Shown here one piece after another: positions 7,051 to 15,302 of a DNA stretch of 17,582 nucleotides. The notes under the pieces are model-generated. The model was not told the DNA's origin. It ran no database searches and saw only the letters and a list, made by a program, of their open reading frames with translations. Positions within the stretch are counted from its first letter, which is position 1; every line of letters starts with the position of its first letter. Origin of the DNA: JAMXLO01 sp041487355 (GTDB lineage: Bacteria; Pseudomonadota; Alphaproteobacteria; Acetobacterales; Acetobacteraceae); the NCBI GenBank assembly GCA_041487355.1, contig JBGPND010000098.1, positions 1 to 17,582 of the forward strand, read 5' to 3'. Position numbers and translations under genes: made by a program.

Positions 7051-8037
7051 CTAGCTCTCCATCCGGATGCGTGGGTCGATCAGGGCGAGCAGGACGTCCG
7101 ACAGCAACGTGCCGATGATGGTCAGGAACGAGTAGATCAGCAGGATGCCGCCGGCGAGATACATGTCCTGATTGATCAGTGCGCGCAGCAGCAGTGGGCC
7201 GATATTGGGCAGGTTCATCACGGTTGCCACGATGAGGCTCCCCGAGAACAGCGCCGGCAGGTACCAGCCGATCGTGCTGACCAGCGGATTGAGCGCAAGC
7301 CGCACCGGGTAGCGCAGCACGAGGCGCCATTCGCGCAATCCCTTGGCCCGCGCGGTTATCACGTACGGCTTGTTCAGCTCATCGAGCAGGTTCGCGCGCA
7401 TGATACGGGTGAGTCGCGCAGTGCCGGCAATGCCGAGGACCACCGCCGGCAGCCAGATGTGCTGCAGCAAATCGACGACACGCGCGACGCTCCACGGTGC
7501 GTCGACGTAGTCCGGGGAGAACAGGCCCGTGACGCTGATGCCAAAATACGCGAAGGCAACCCACATGAGAATCAGCGCCAGCATGAAATTCGGCGTGGCG
7601 ACACCGACATAGTTGATGACGGTGAAGATATGGTCGATCACCGAGCGCTGATGCGTGGCTGAATAGATCCCGGCCGGCACGGCGATCAGCCACGTGAGCA
7701 CGAAGGACATGAGGGCCAGGGCAACCGTCAGCCCAAGCTGCTCGCCGATCAGCTCGGCGTTCGGGCGCTGATACTCGAGCGACAGGCCGAGATTGCCGTG
7801 CAACAGGTTCTGCAGCCAGCGCAGGTACTGGATGATAAACGGCTGATCGAGCCCATAGTCATGGCGCAGCGCCTGCAGAGTTTCGGTGCTGATCGAGGTG
7901 CCGGACGCGGACAGGGTCGCCACGTAAGCGGTGAGGAAATCCCCAGGCGGTGCCTGCATAATCACGAAGATGACCAACGAGTAGACCAGCAGCAGAAACG
8001 GCAGCAACAACAGTCGCTGGGCGATGTAGCGGGTCAC
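7051..8037 (-). CDS. ABC transporter permease (OppB/DppB-like)
   Basis: The 328-residue inner-membrane permease forms the translocation pore together with the OppC-like subunit. It has an N-terminal membrane segment (about 9-27), the family-typical QAPPGDF (about 28-34), the YGLDQPFIIQYLRWLQNLLHG region, and five further hydrophobic segments. The EAA loop KPYVITARAKGLREWRLVLR lies at about 223-242. It starts with GTG at 8035-8037, overlapping the TGA of the binding-protein gene (GTGA), so translation is probably coupled to it. The C-terminus DPRIRMES is a normal family end. The substrate is set mainly by the binding protein and not by this subunit. Confidence 0.94.
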   Translation of the reverse strand: MTRYIAQRLLLLPFLLLVYSLVIFVIMQAPPGDFLTAYVATLSASGTSISTETLQALRHDYGLDQPFIIQYLRWLQNLLHGNLGLSLEYQRPNAELIGEQLGLTVALALMSFVLTWLIAVPAGIYSATHQRSVIDHIFTVINYVGVATPNFMLALILMWVAFAYFGISVTGLFSPDYVDAPWSVARVVDLLQHIWLPAVVLGIAGTARLTRIMRANLLDELNKPYVITARAKGLREWRLVLRYPVRLALNPLVSTIGWYLPALFSGSLIVATVMNLPNIGPLLLRALINQDMYLAGGILLIYSFLTIIGTLLSDVLLALIDPRIRMES

Positions 8038-9980
8038 CGTGCAAAGAAGAACTGCTCGCTACGCGCATTTCCCGGGCTGCGCAGCGGCCAGTCATTGCCC
8101 AGCGTGTTCGGCACGTTGTGGAACTTGCTGTTGATCACCACAACGCCCTGGATCATGGGCGTCAGACCGACGGTGCCGATCTCGAAGACATTGTCCGCCC
8201 AGATGCGAAACAGCTCCTGGGCAGCTTTCACCTGCCCGTCCGGCCCGACGGTGCGCGCCGTGTCGACGAGCTGCATGATCCGCTTGATCGGCTCGATCGG
8301 CTCCACGCCTTCACGGCCCTTCGTTGTCAGCCACTGATAAAACAGCGGTCCCAGCGTGAGGATCGGCGAGTTGCGCGGGTCGAACTTCGCGTTCCCGGTG
8401 AACGGGAACGCTGTCGTGTCCTCGTTCCAGATCTCGGTCATGAGTTGATTCGCGTCGCGCATACTGAAGTGCAACGCACGCTCGCGGATCTGCACGATCG
8501 TCCTGATGCCGACAGCCTCCCAATCCTTGGCGACAAGCTGGGCCACGTCGGGCCAGGCGCCGAATGCGGGGACGACGCTGATCTCGATCGTCGCCGGCTT
8601 GCCGTTGGCCATCAGGCGGATGCCCTGCGCGTCGCGTTTCGCCAGGCCGAGCTGGTCGAGCAGCTTGTTGGCCTCGTCGCGCTTGAATTCGGTGTACTTG
8701 GTGGCCCATTCGGCGCCCGGAAAGTAGGGGTGCCACGGTGCCGGCACGCCCTGCCGCGCCTCGCCAAGCCCGAGGAAGACCGATTCCTTGATCTGGTCGC
8801 GATTGATCGCGAGCGAGAGCGCAATTCGAAAATCCTTGTTCGCCATCAGCCTGCCGATCTCCGGGTCGGCCTTGTAGGTCAGGTTGAAGGCGATCACGGC
8901 ATCCGCGCCGCCGAAGGTCGGCCAGGTGATGACGCGGTATTTGCCGGTCCGCTCCTGCTCCTTGAAGACCGGGTAGTTGGTCATCTGGATATGCCGTTCC
9001 TGCATATCGAAGTTGCCGGCAATGGCAGCGAGGTTGAGCGCCTGCACATCGGCAAAGTAGGTGAACCGGACCTCGTCAATGTAGGGAAGCTGGTTCCCGG
9101 CACTGTCCACGCCGATGAAATACGGGTTGCGGCGCAGGGTGAACACCGGGTCGCTGACCCGCGTTATCGCCATCCACGCCGCCATGGTCGGGCGCTCCGG
9201 GTTCTCCGGCGGTGCGCTCCTCGTGGCAAACAGCTCGGTCCAGGTCTTGAAACCCGCGGCCTGCACCAGACGATCGATCTCTTCCTTGCTGGTGTAGGCG
9301 GGATGGAACTTCTTCAGGTAGTGCGCGGGCAGAAACATGGCGTAGGTCCGGTCGGCGCCATCCTGGTTGGCCACCGCTGTCAGGAACAGCGTGGCGGGTT
9401 CGTTGTAGGTGAAGCGGATTGTGTAGTCGTCTCCCTTCTCCACCTTCGCCGCCGTTCCGTCGGCATTGCGGATCCATCCCGGCAGAGCAGGTGTCAGATC
9501 CTTGTTCAGCAGAACATCCTTGTACCAGAACATGATGTCATCCGCGGTGAATGGCACCCCGTCGGACCAGCGCGCACCCTTGCGCAGCGAAATGGTCCAG
9601 ACCTTGAAATCGGCTGATGACTGCGCGCCGGCGGCGATCTTGGGCTCGATCTTCGCGCCGTCGGGTGAGAAGCGGAACAGCGCGTCGTAGACGACACGCA
9701 CGTAGTTGTTGGCATCGGCGGGACCAAGGAAGGCACGCCGCCAGACGCCGCCATACTCGCCGACCTTCTCGACCACGGGGACCACGAGCGGCCGCTCGGG
9801 CAGGCGCTGCTCCACCGGCGGCAGCTTGCCGGCTTTGACCTGCTCGGCAAGCGCGGGTGATTCCTTGAACTTGGCGGACTGGGCTTCGGCCGGCGCAAAT
9901 TGTGCAATAGTCACAATCAGGCAGGCAACCAGCGTTGCCGCGAATGCCATCAGCCTGGTCGTGTCTGCAATGCGCCTCAT
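8034..9980 (-). CDS. ABC transporter extracellular solute-binding protein, family 5 (long, AgpA-like)
   Basis: This is the periplasmic receptor of the importer, 648 residues from the chosen start, longer than the 500-540 usual for DppA/OppA. The ATG at 9980 is preceded by GGGGGA at proper spacing; a longer reading from 10061 adds 27 residues without signal character. A signal peptide is clear: basic MRRIADTTR, a hydrophobic core at about 11-28, and a cleavage candidate after AEA (about 31-33). The mature protein begins QSAKFKESPALAEQVKAG, then VGEYGGVWRRAFLGPADANN, an opening found in large carbohydrate/opine-type family 5 proteins. SBP_bac_5 features follow, such as WTISLRKGARWSDGVPFTAD and KDFRIALSLAINRDQI. 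The ligand could be a glycoside, an opine or a peptide; specificity is not readable. It overlaps permease B by GTGA and lies 89 bases after glnS. Confidence 0.93.
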   Translation of the reverse strand: MRRIADTTRLMAFAATLVACLIVTIAQFAPAEAQSAKFKESPALAEQVKAGKLPPVEQRLPERPLVVPVVEKVGEYGGVWRRAFLGPADANNYVRVVYDALFRFSPDGAKIEPKIAAGAQSSADFKVWTISLRKGARWSDGVPFTADDIMFWYKDVLLNKDLTPALPGWIRNADGTAAKVEKGDDYTIRFTYNEPATLFLTAVANQDGADRTYAMFLPAHYLKKFHPAYTSKEEIDRLVQAAGFKTWTELFATRSAPPENPERPTMAAWMAITRVSDPVFTLRRNPYFIGVDSAGNQLPYIDEVRFTYFADVQALNLAAIAGNFDMQERHIQMTNYPVFKEQERTGKYRVITWPTFGGADAVIAFNLTYKADPEIGRLMANKDFRIALSLAINRDQIKESVFLGLGEARQGVPAPWHPYFPGAEWATKYTEFKRDEANKLLDQLGLAKRDAQGIRLMANGKPATIEISVVPAFGAWPDVAQLVAKDWEAVGIRTIVQIRERALHFSMRDANQLMTEIWNEDTTAFPFTGNAKFDPRNSPILTLGPLFYQWLTTKGREGVEPIEPIKRIMQLVDTARTVGPDGQVKAAQELFRIWADNVFEIGTVGLTPMIQGVVVINSKFHNVPNTLGNDWPLRSPGNARSEQFFFAR

Positions 9981-10069
9981 GGCCGATCCCCCATTGCGCG
10001 GCGCATTTCTTACCGATGCCCCGACACAACGGATGTTCGACCAGCCGGTTGGCGGCGTCAATCAGCGTA

Positions 10070-11767
10070 CTATCCGCGCGCGCCGCTCGCCTGCACCTTT
10101 GCCCAGGTGTCGCGCAGACCGACGGTGCGGTTGAACATCAGCCGGCTTGGCATCGAATCGGGATCCGCACAGAAATACCCCTGCCGCTCGAACTGCACCG
10201 CCTCACCGACCGAGGCTGCGGCCAATGCCGGTTCCAACAGGCAGTCCCGCAGCACGTCCAGCGAGTCCGGATTGAGGTCGGCCATGATGTCGCCGCCCGC
10301 ACCCGGATCGGGACGCGCAAACAGATGATTGTATAGCCGCACCTTTGCCGGCACCGCGTCCGCCGCCGCCACCCAATGCAGTGTGGCCTGCACCTTGCGC
10401 CCGTCGGGCGGCGTATTGCCGCCCCGCGTCGCAGGATCATACGTGCAGCGCAGCTCCACCACGTCGCCGGCGGTATTCTTCACCGCCTCGCGGCAGGTGA
10501 CGAAATAGCCGTAGCGCAGGCGTACCTCGCGGCCGGGCGACAGGCGGAAGAACTTCTTCGGCGGATTCTCCATGAAGTCGTCGCGCTCGATATAGAGCAC
10601 GCGCCCGAAGGTGATCGGACGCGTGCCGGCCGACGGATCCTCGGGGTTGTTGACCGCCTCGAGGGTTTCTGTCGAACCCTCGGGATAGTTCTCGATCACC
10701 AGCCGGAGTGGACGGAGCACCGCCATGCGCCGCGGCGCCGTCCGGTTCAGCAGCTCGCGGATCGAGTACTCGAATGACGCAAAATCAGCCACGCTGTTCG
10801 CCTTGGTGATGCCGCCGCGGCGCACGAAATCGCGCAGCGCCGCGGCCGGCACGCCGCGCCGCCGCATCCCTGCCAGCGTCGGCATACGCGGATCGTCCCA
10901 CCCCGAGACATGGCCTTCGCTCACCAGCCGCGTCAGCACGCGCTTGGACAGCACGGTGTAGGCGATATTGAGCCGCGCGAACTCGTACTGCCGCGGCCGA
11001 GCGGGCACCGGCAGGTTGTCCAACAGCCAGTCATACAGCGGCCGATGGTCCTCGAACTCCAGCGTGCACAGCGAATGCGTGATCCCCTCGATCGCGTCCG
11101 ACTGGCCATGTGCGAAGTCGTAGGTCGGATAGATGCACCAGGCATTGCCGGTGCGCGGGTGTTCCGCGTGCAGGATGCGGTACAGCACCGGGTCACGCAG
11201 GTTCATATTGGGCGAGGCCATGTCGATCTTCGCGCGCAGCACGCGGGCGCCGTTGGGAAATTCGCCTGCCCGCATGCGGCGGAACAGGCCGCGATTTTCC
11301 TCCACCGACCGATAGCGGTACGGGCTGTTCTGTCCGGGCTCGGTCAGCGTGCCACGCTTGGCACGCATCTCGTCAGGCGGCGTGTCGTCCACATAAGCCT
11401 TGCCCGCACGAATGAGATGTTCGGCCCATTCGTAGAGCTGCTCGAAATAGTCGGATGCATGATAGAGATGCTTGCCCCAGTCGAACCCCAGCCAGTGCAC
11501 GTCGCGCTTAATTGCGTCGATGAACTCCTGCTCTTCCTTGGTCGGGTTGGTGTCATCGAACCGCAGATGGCAACGTCCGCCGAATTCCTCGGCGACACCG
11601 AAATTCAGGCAGATGGCCTTCGCATGCCCGATATGCAGATAGCCATTCGGCTCCGGCGGGAAGCGGGTGACCACCTCCGTCACGCGCCCTGCCTCGATAT
11701 CGGCCTGGATGATGTCGCGAATGAAATCGCGGCCCGCATCCGCCGTTGCCGTTTCGGTTGCCGTCAT
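10070..11767 (-). CDS. glnS: Glutamine--tRNA ligase (glutaminyl-tRNA synthetase)
   Basis: The cytoplasmic class I aminoacyl-tRNA synthetase charges tRNA(Gln) with glutamine. Its 565 residues match the usual length (about 550). The HIGH motif is in PPEPNGYLHIGHAKA (about 38-51) and the KMSKS-like loop is VLSKRV (about 272-277). Between them lie DDTNP, DWGKHLYHASDYFEQLY and DPVLYRI, all typical of GlnRS, while MFNRTVGLRDTW closes the anticodon-binding beta-barrels. The PEPNGYLHIGH form separates it from discriminating bacterial GluRS. The start ATG has GGAG nine bases upstream. Many alphaproteobacteria lack GlnRS and make Gln-tRNA through GatCAB, so presence of this gene helps with taxonomy. 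It is followed on the same strand by the transporter operon; whether they are co-transcribed is not evident. No YqeY fusion is present. Confidence 0.96.
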   Translation of the reverse strand: MTATETATADAGRDFIRDIIQADIEAGRVTEVVTRFPPEPNGYLHIGHAKAICLNFGVAEEFGGRCHLRFDDTNPTKEEQEFIDAIKRDVHWLGFDWGKHLYHASDYFEQLYEWAEHLIRAGKAYVDDTPPDEMRAKRGTLTEPGQNSPYRYRSVEENRGLFRRMRAGEFPNGARVLRAKIDMASPNMNLRDPVLYRILHAEHPRTGNAWCIYPTYDFAHGQSDAIEGITHSLCTLEFEDHRPLYDWLLDNLPVPARPRQYEFARLNIAYTVLSKRVLTRLVSEGHVSGWDDPRMPTLAGMRRRGVPAAALRDFVRRGGITKANSVADFASFEYSIRELLNRTAPRRMAVLRPLRLVIENYPEGSTETLEAVNNPEDPSAGTRPITFGRVLYIERDDFMENPPKKFFRLSPGREVRLRYGYFVTCREAVKNTAGDVVELRCTYDPATRGGNTPPDGRKVQATLHWVAAADAVPAKVRLYNHLFARPDPGAGGDIMADLNPDSLDVLRDCLLEPALAAASVGEAVQFERQGYFCADPDSMPSRLMFNRTVGLRDTWAKVQASGARG

Positions 11768-11853
11768 GGGTGGGCTCCGGATAAAGCGGCCAGCAATCTA
11801 CACGGCGCAGCGCATTGACGAAACGTCGGGGCAGGGCTGATCACCGCGGCGGC

Positions 11854-11923
11854 GTAGGGCGGAAAAGCGCAGCGCATTCCGCCTCATATCTTTGGCGGAT
11901 TGCGGTGCGCTTTTCCGCCCTAC
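11854..11923. repeat. 30-bp-arm dispersed palindrome upstream of glnS
   Basis: The left arm 11854-11883 (starting GTAGGGCGGAAAAGCGCAGC) pairs with the right arm 11894-11923 around the 10-base loop TCATATCTTT, with two mismatches in 30. A related half copy lies at 17358-17387. It sits 10 bases beyond the stop of the monooxygenase gene and 86 bases upstream of the glnS start, so it could terminate the former. The remaining sequence between 11768 and 11853 presumably holds the glnS promoter, but no convincing -35/-10 pair was found. Confidence 0.88.
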
Positions 11924-11932
11924 AGGGGACCG

Positions 11933-13102
11933 TCAGGCCACGCCGGAGATCGCCGTGTCGGGAAATTCCTCCTTCACCCGCGGATAGACCTCGCGCGCGA
12001 AGGTCTTGATGCCCAGCACCGTGTCCTCATGTTCGAGGAATCCCGCCTGGCCCATGATCAGCAGGTGACCGAAGCCGCCGACATGGTCGTAGAGCTTCTT
12101 GATCTGCCGGTGCACCTGATCGGGCGTGCCGGCGAACATGATCCCGGCCTCGATCGCACCGTCCACCGTCGCGGCGCGGCGGAAGGCGCTGAGTGGGTGT
12201 TCGGCACCCCGCAGCATCGCCACACTGGCCTCCACCGGGACATAGCCGGGCGGGTTGGCGAGGTGCGGTGGCACCTTGTTCGCGGTGATGTACCACAGCA
12301 GCTTTTCCGCCCCGGCGCGGGCGTCCGCTTCGTTCGGTGCGACATAGACCAGCGCCGCATAGGCCAGCCGGTCGACCGGAACATCGCTGCCCCGGCCCGC
12401 CTCGCGCCAACCGCGGCGATACGCGTCGAACACCGCGCGCGTGCCATCGAAGCCAGTGAGGAACGTCGCCTGAACGTAACCACGCGCGCCGACCCGGGCG
12501 GCGCCGCTCGGGCTGGTGGTGCTGATCCAGATCGGTGGATGCGGTTGTTGATAAGGGCGCGGCCAGATGTTCACCGCGCGGTAGTGGAAGAAGCGGCCCT
12601 CATGGCTGAACGGACCGTCATGGCTGGTCCACGCCTTGACGATCAGGTCGAGCGCCTCCCATTGCCGCTCGTTCATGCGCACCGGGTTGCTGTTGGCCGG
12701 CAGCACTTCGTATGGCACGCCGCGCACGAACCCCGCCTCCAACCGCCCGCGCGACAGCACGTCCACCATCGCCATCTCCTCGGCGACGCGCACCGGCTGC
12801 CGGCGGTTGGATATCGGATTCCCCAGGATCAGCAGCCGCGCCTTCCTGCTCAGCCGCGCCAGAGCCGCGAGCACCAAGGGCGCGGCCGGATCGACGCAGG
12901 TCGCGGTCTGGTGGTGCTCGTTGAGCATGATCTCCATGCCCTCGTCCTCGGCGATCAGCCATTCGTCGAGGAAACGGTCGTACAGCGCCGCGCCCTTCTC
13001 CGGGTCGTAGATGCGGTTCGGCAGATTGACGCGGATCGACTCGTATTCCTCCGCGGGCGGCAGGTAGGGATAGGCGTTCTCGCTGAAGTGCCAGGCCCTC
13101 AT
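11933..13102 (-). CDS. LLM-class flavin-dependent oxidoreductase (luciferase-like monooxygenase)
   Basis: The 389-residue protein belongs to the bacterial luciferase-like TIM-barrel flavoenzymes, which use reduced FMN (or F420 in some) and O2 to oxygenate or desaturate substrates. It begins MRAWHFSENAYPYLP, followed by EWLIAEDEGMEIMLNEHH (about 47-64), LLILGNPISNRRQPVRVAEE (about 90-109), the typical MVDVLSRGRLEAGFVRG (about 112-128) and WPRPYQQPHPPIWIS. A late AGTPDQVHRQI stretch matches the LLM C-terminal signature. FMN reductase is not encoded nearby. The start ATG overlaps the hydrolase stop as ATGA, so the two are translated together and probably act on the same pathway. Its chemistry on the native substrate (Baeyer-Villiger-type cleavage or hydroxylation) cannot be chosen from sequence. 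Confidence 0.92.
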   Translation of the reverse strand: MRAWHFSENAYPYLPPAEEYESIRVNLPNRIYDPEKGAALYDRFLDEWLIAEDEGMEIMLNEHHQTATCVDPAAPLVLAALARLSRKARLLILGNPISNRRQPVRVAEEMAMVDVLSRGRLEAGFVRGVPYEVLPANSNPVRMNERQWEALDLIVKAWTSHDGPFSHEGRFFHYRAVNIWPRPYQQPHPPIWISTTSPSGAARVGARGYVQATFLTGFDGTRAVFDAYRRGWREAGRGSDVPVDRLAYAALVYVAPNEADARAGAEKLLWYITANKVPPHLANPPGYVPVEASVAMLRGAEHPLSAFRRAATVDGAIEAGIMFAGTPDQVHRQIKKLYDHVGGFGHLLIMGQAGFLEHEDTVLGIKTFAREVYPRVKEEFPDTAISGVA

Positions 13103-13899
13103 GACACCGCTCCCGCATCGAGGAATGCCAGCACCTTCGCGACGAACGCCTCCGGCTGCTCCACTTGCGGCGCATGGCCCGCCGCCGCGATCGTATCGGT
13201 GCGCGCGTTCGGCAATAAGCGGGAAAAGGCGGCGAGATACTCGGGCGAAACCAGCCCGTCGCTTTCGCCGCGCAGGAACAGCGTCGGCGCGGTGACGCGA
13301 TGCAGCCGGTGACGCAGCTTGGGATTGTGCATGTATGGCTCCCAGGTGAGCAGCGCGAGTGTCTCTCGGTTGCGCACGGTGGTCGCCAGTTGTTCGTCGG
13401 TGAGGCGGGACGGATCGGTCCGCATGCGCTCCGGATCGTGGAACAGCAGCCGCTCCATTTCGCTTTGCGGCAGCGCGAAGATATCCGGAATGTCGAGCCT
13501 GTCGGTCGGGCCGGTCTTCACGCCAACGGGACCGACCAACACCAGCTTGCGCACCGCGCCAGGCGACTTGGTCGCGAGTTCGGCGGCAATCCAGCCGCCG
13601 ATCGAACAGCCGATCACATCGACCCGGGCAAGGCCCAGCCGGTCCATCAGTTCAAGATAGATGTAGGCAATATCGTCCACCGCATCGATCCAGTCGGGCA
13701 GGCTGGATTTGCCGAAGCCCGGATGCGACGGCGCGATCAGGCGATGCCGGGCTGACAGCAGACGCACATAGGGATGCTCTGGCACGAAACCTTGTGCGCT
13801 GTGCAGGAACAGGAGGGGCGGCCCGTCGCCGTTTTCGAACAGGTCAAGCTCAACGCCGGCGATCGCGATCGTTCCGCGTTGCAAGGGACGTCCTCCCAT
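13099..13899 (-). CDS. Alpha/beta-fold hydrolase
   Basis: The 266-residue cytoplasmic hydrolase has a clear catalytic set: nucleophile elbow GCSIGG (Ser99), acid Asp214 in RGESDGLVSP and base His242 in AAGHAPQ. The oxyanion region is LFLHSAQG (about 30-37), and the HPGFGKS stretch follows. This arrangement is common to carbon-carbon (meta-cleavage product) hydrolases, lactonases and carboxylesterases. The ATG at 13899 (MGGRPLQRG) is preferred; an ATG two codons upstream (13905) is equally possible, and a longer reading starts inside the palindrome and is rejected. The upstream 20 bases are palindrome sequence and give no standard ribosome-binding site, which is odd. It is the first gene of the minus-strand pair with the LLM oxidoreductase (ATGA overlap) and is divergent from the Rieske oxygenase gene. 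Confidence 0.9.
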   Translation of the reverse strand: MGGRPLQRGTIAIAGVELDLFENGDGPPLLFLHSAQGFVPEHPYVRLLSARHRLIAPSHPGFGKSSLPDWIDAVDDIAYIYLELMDRLGLARVDVIGCSIGGWIAAELATKSPGAVRKLVLVGPVGVKTGPTDRLDIPDIFALPQSEMERLLFHDPERMRTDPSRLTDEQLATTVRNRETLALLTWEPYMHNPKLRHRLHRVTAPTLFLRGESDGLVSPEYLAAFSRLLPNARTDTIAAAGHAPQVEQPEAFVAKVLAFLDAGAVS

Positions 13900-13903
13900 A
13901 TTC

Positions 13904-13975
13904 ATCGTCGTGGCCGGGCTTGACCCGGGCATCTGCCTCCCGCGAGATGGCGGGGTCAAGCCCGGCCACGACGAT
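13904..13975. repeat. 23-bp-arm palindrome filling the divergent intergenic region
   Basis: Arms 13904-13926 and 13953-13975 are exact reverse complements over 23 bases; the outer part reads ATCGTCGTGGCCGGGCTTGA. Inside, CATCT (13930-13934) and AGATG (13945-13949) can extend the hairpin beyond an internal loop. Its translation (PGLTRASASREMAGSSPATT) is a familiar spurious peptide, so this is a dispersed repeat and not a locus-specific operator. It occupies 72 of the 95 bases between the hydrolase ATG and the Rieske ATG and covers the upstream alternative hydrolase start. Confidence 0.92.
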
Positions 13976-13980
13976 GGTCA

Positions 13981-13987
13981 AGGGAGG
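13981..13987 (+). promoter_or_regulatory. Strong ribosome-binding site that fixes the Rieske oxygenase start
   Basis: AGGGAGG lies seven bases before the ATG at 13995. It decides between this start and the longer in-frame reading from 13794, which would run through the palindrome and the antisense strand of the hydrolase gene. Confidence 0.85.
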
Positions 13988-13994
13988 AACGCAG

Positions 13995-15296
13995 ATGCTC
14001 ACCGCGGAAGAGAACGATCTGCTCTGTCGCGTGGAAGGCGGCGCGCCGATGGGGCAGATCATGCGCCGGCACTGGCTGCCGGCCTGTCTGTCCGAGGAGG
14101 TCGCCGAACGTGACGGCGCGCCGGTGAGAGTGCGTCTGCTCGGCGAGGACCTCGCCGCATTCCGCGACAGCGACGGCAGGCTCGGCGTCATCGGTGAACT
14201 CTGCCCGCACCGGCGGGCATCGCTCGCGTTGGGCCGCAACGAGCAATGCGGTCTGCGCTGCCTGTATCACGGCTGGAAGATCGATGTCGCCGGCAACATC
14301 CTCGAGATGCCGTCTGAACCGGCTGATTCGCGGTTCAGCGAGAAGCTGAAGCACACTTCCTATCCGGTGCACGAAGCGTCTGGTCTGGCCTGGGTGTACA
14401 TGGGGCCGGCGGCGGAAATGCCGGAGTTCGATCCGCCGGTGTTCCAGCCGAGCCCGGATACCAAAATATCGATTGCCCGGATCGTCGTCGACTGCAACTG
14501 GGCGCAGGTGCTGGAAGGCGCGATCGACTCAGCGCATTCGTCCACGCTGCACGCCTCCGACATGGTGCCGGCGCAGGTGAATGGCGCGACAGCGACGGAG
14601 CAGACCTGGTTGCGGCCATCGACCGACAAGGCGCCGCTTCTGCACGTGCAGCGCACGCCGTTCGGCTTCCGCTATGCGGCGATCCGCCGGCCGATCGCCA
14701 ACGAAGCGAGCCATATGTATGTGCGCACGACACTGTTCATCGCGCCGTTCACGGTGCAGATTCCGCCGAACAATCTCTACAACATGGCGATCCAGCAGGT
14801 GCCGATGGACGACACGCACACGGCGTTCCACTTCATCGCCTGGGGCGGCGCGACGGTGCCGGCCCTGGGCACCTGGCGGAAGTTTCTCGGTGCCGAGGTC
14901 GGCGTCGATGTCGATCGGCACTGGCGCAAGATCCGCACGCGGGACAACGATTTCCTGCAGGACCGCGCGGCGATGAAAGCGGGAAACTTCACCGGCATTC
15001 GCGGCATCCCGAACCAGGACATCGCGATGTGGGAGACCATGGGCCGCATCGCCGACCGTTCGCAGGAGCGGCTTGGCGTCAGCGACACCGCCATCCTGCA
15101 GTTCCGCCGCACCATGGTCGAGGCGGCGCGCAGCTTCCAGGCAGGCGGTCCGGCAATCGGCCGCGGCGAGCCGTATATTCCGCACGCCAAGCTGCGTTCG
15201 TTCGAAGGCGTGGTGCGCAAGACCGAGGACTGGCGCACGCTCGGCGTGGCGCCGGAGGAACTCGCCGTTTGTCCCATCGGCCGCGCGGCGGAGTAG
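13995..15296 (+). CDS. Rieske non-heme iron oxygenase, phthalate 4,5-dioxygenase-type large subunit
   Basis: The 433-residue terminal oxygenase is predicted to hydroxylate an aromatic or heterocyclic acid in the cytoplasm using O2 and electrons from a reductase. The Rieske [2Fe-2S] ligands are visible: Cys70-Pro-His72 in ELCPHRRAS and Cys89-x-x-His92 in CLYHGWK. The mononuclear iron site is Asp178-x-x-His181-x4-His186 in GAIDSAHSSTLH, with the bridging Asp. N-terminal MLTAEENDLLCRVEGGAPMG and the PVRVRLLGEDLAAFRD block are characteristic of the phthalate dioxygenase/vanillate demethylase-like group of single-component oxygenases. The partner reductase (a Pht2 or VanB type) is not encoded in the window. 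It is followed six bases later by the decarboxylase gene. The substrate is unproven: phthalate-like is a reasonable guess, but many relatives act on other carboxylated rings. Confidence 0.93.
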   Translation: MLTAEENDLLCRVEGGAPMGQIMRRHWLPACLSEEVAERDGAPVRVRLLGEDLAAFRDSDGRLGVIGELCPHRRASLALGRNEQCGLRCLYHGWKIDVAGNILEMPSEPADSRFSEKLKHTSYPVHEASGLAWVYMGPAAEMPEFDPPVFQPSPDTKISIARIVVDCNWAQVLEGAIDSAHSSTLHASDMVPAQVNGATATEQTWLRPSTDKAPLLHVQRTPFGFRYAAIRRPIANEASHMYVRTTLFIAPFTVQIPPNNLYNMAIQQVPMDDTHTAFHFIAWGGATVPALGTWRKFLGAEVGVDVDRHWRKIRTRDNDFLQDRAAMKAGNFTGIRGIPNQDIAMWETMGRIADRSQERLGVSDTAILQFRRTMVEAARSFQAGGPAIGRGEPYIPHAKLRSFEGVVRKTEDWRTLGVAPEELAVCPIGRAAE

Positions 15297-15302
15297 GCAA
15301 CG

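Noticed and set aside
8118..9617. 499-residue plus-strand frame
   Set aside because: It is antisense to the well-supported solute-binding protein with signal peptide, and no recognisable domain is present.
11768..11853. Promoter for glnS
   Set aside because: Only weak hexamer matches were seen (TAGATT-like and TTTCGT-like on the minus strand), below what I would report as a feature.
11900..13312. 470-residue plus-strand frame
   Set aside because: It is antisense to the LLM oxidoreductase and crosses the gene junction; it reads as shadow sequence.
13794..13994. N-terminal extension of the Rieske oxygenase by 67 residues
   Set aside because: It would translate the palindrome and the antisense of the hydrolase gene. 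A strong ribosome-binding site and the family N-terminus point to the ATG at 13995.
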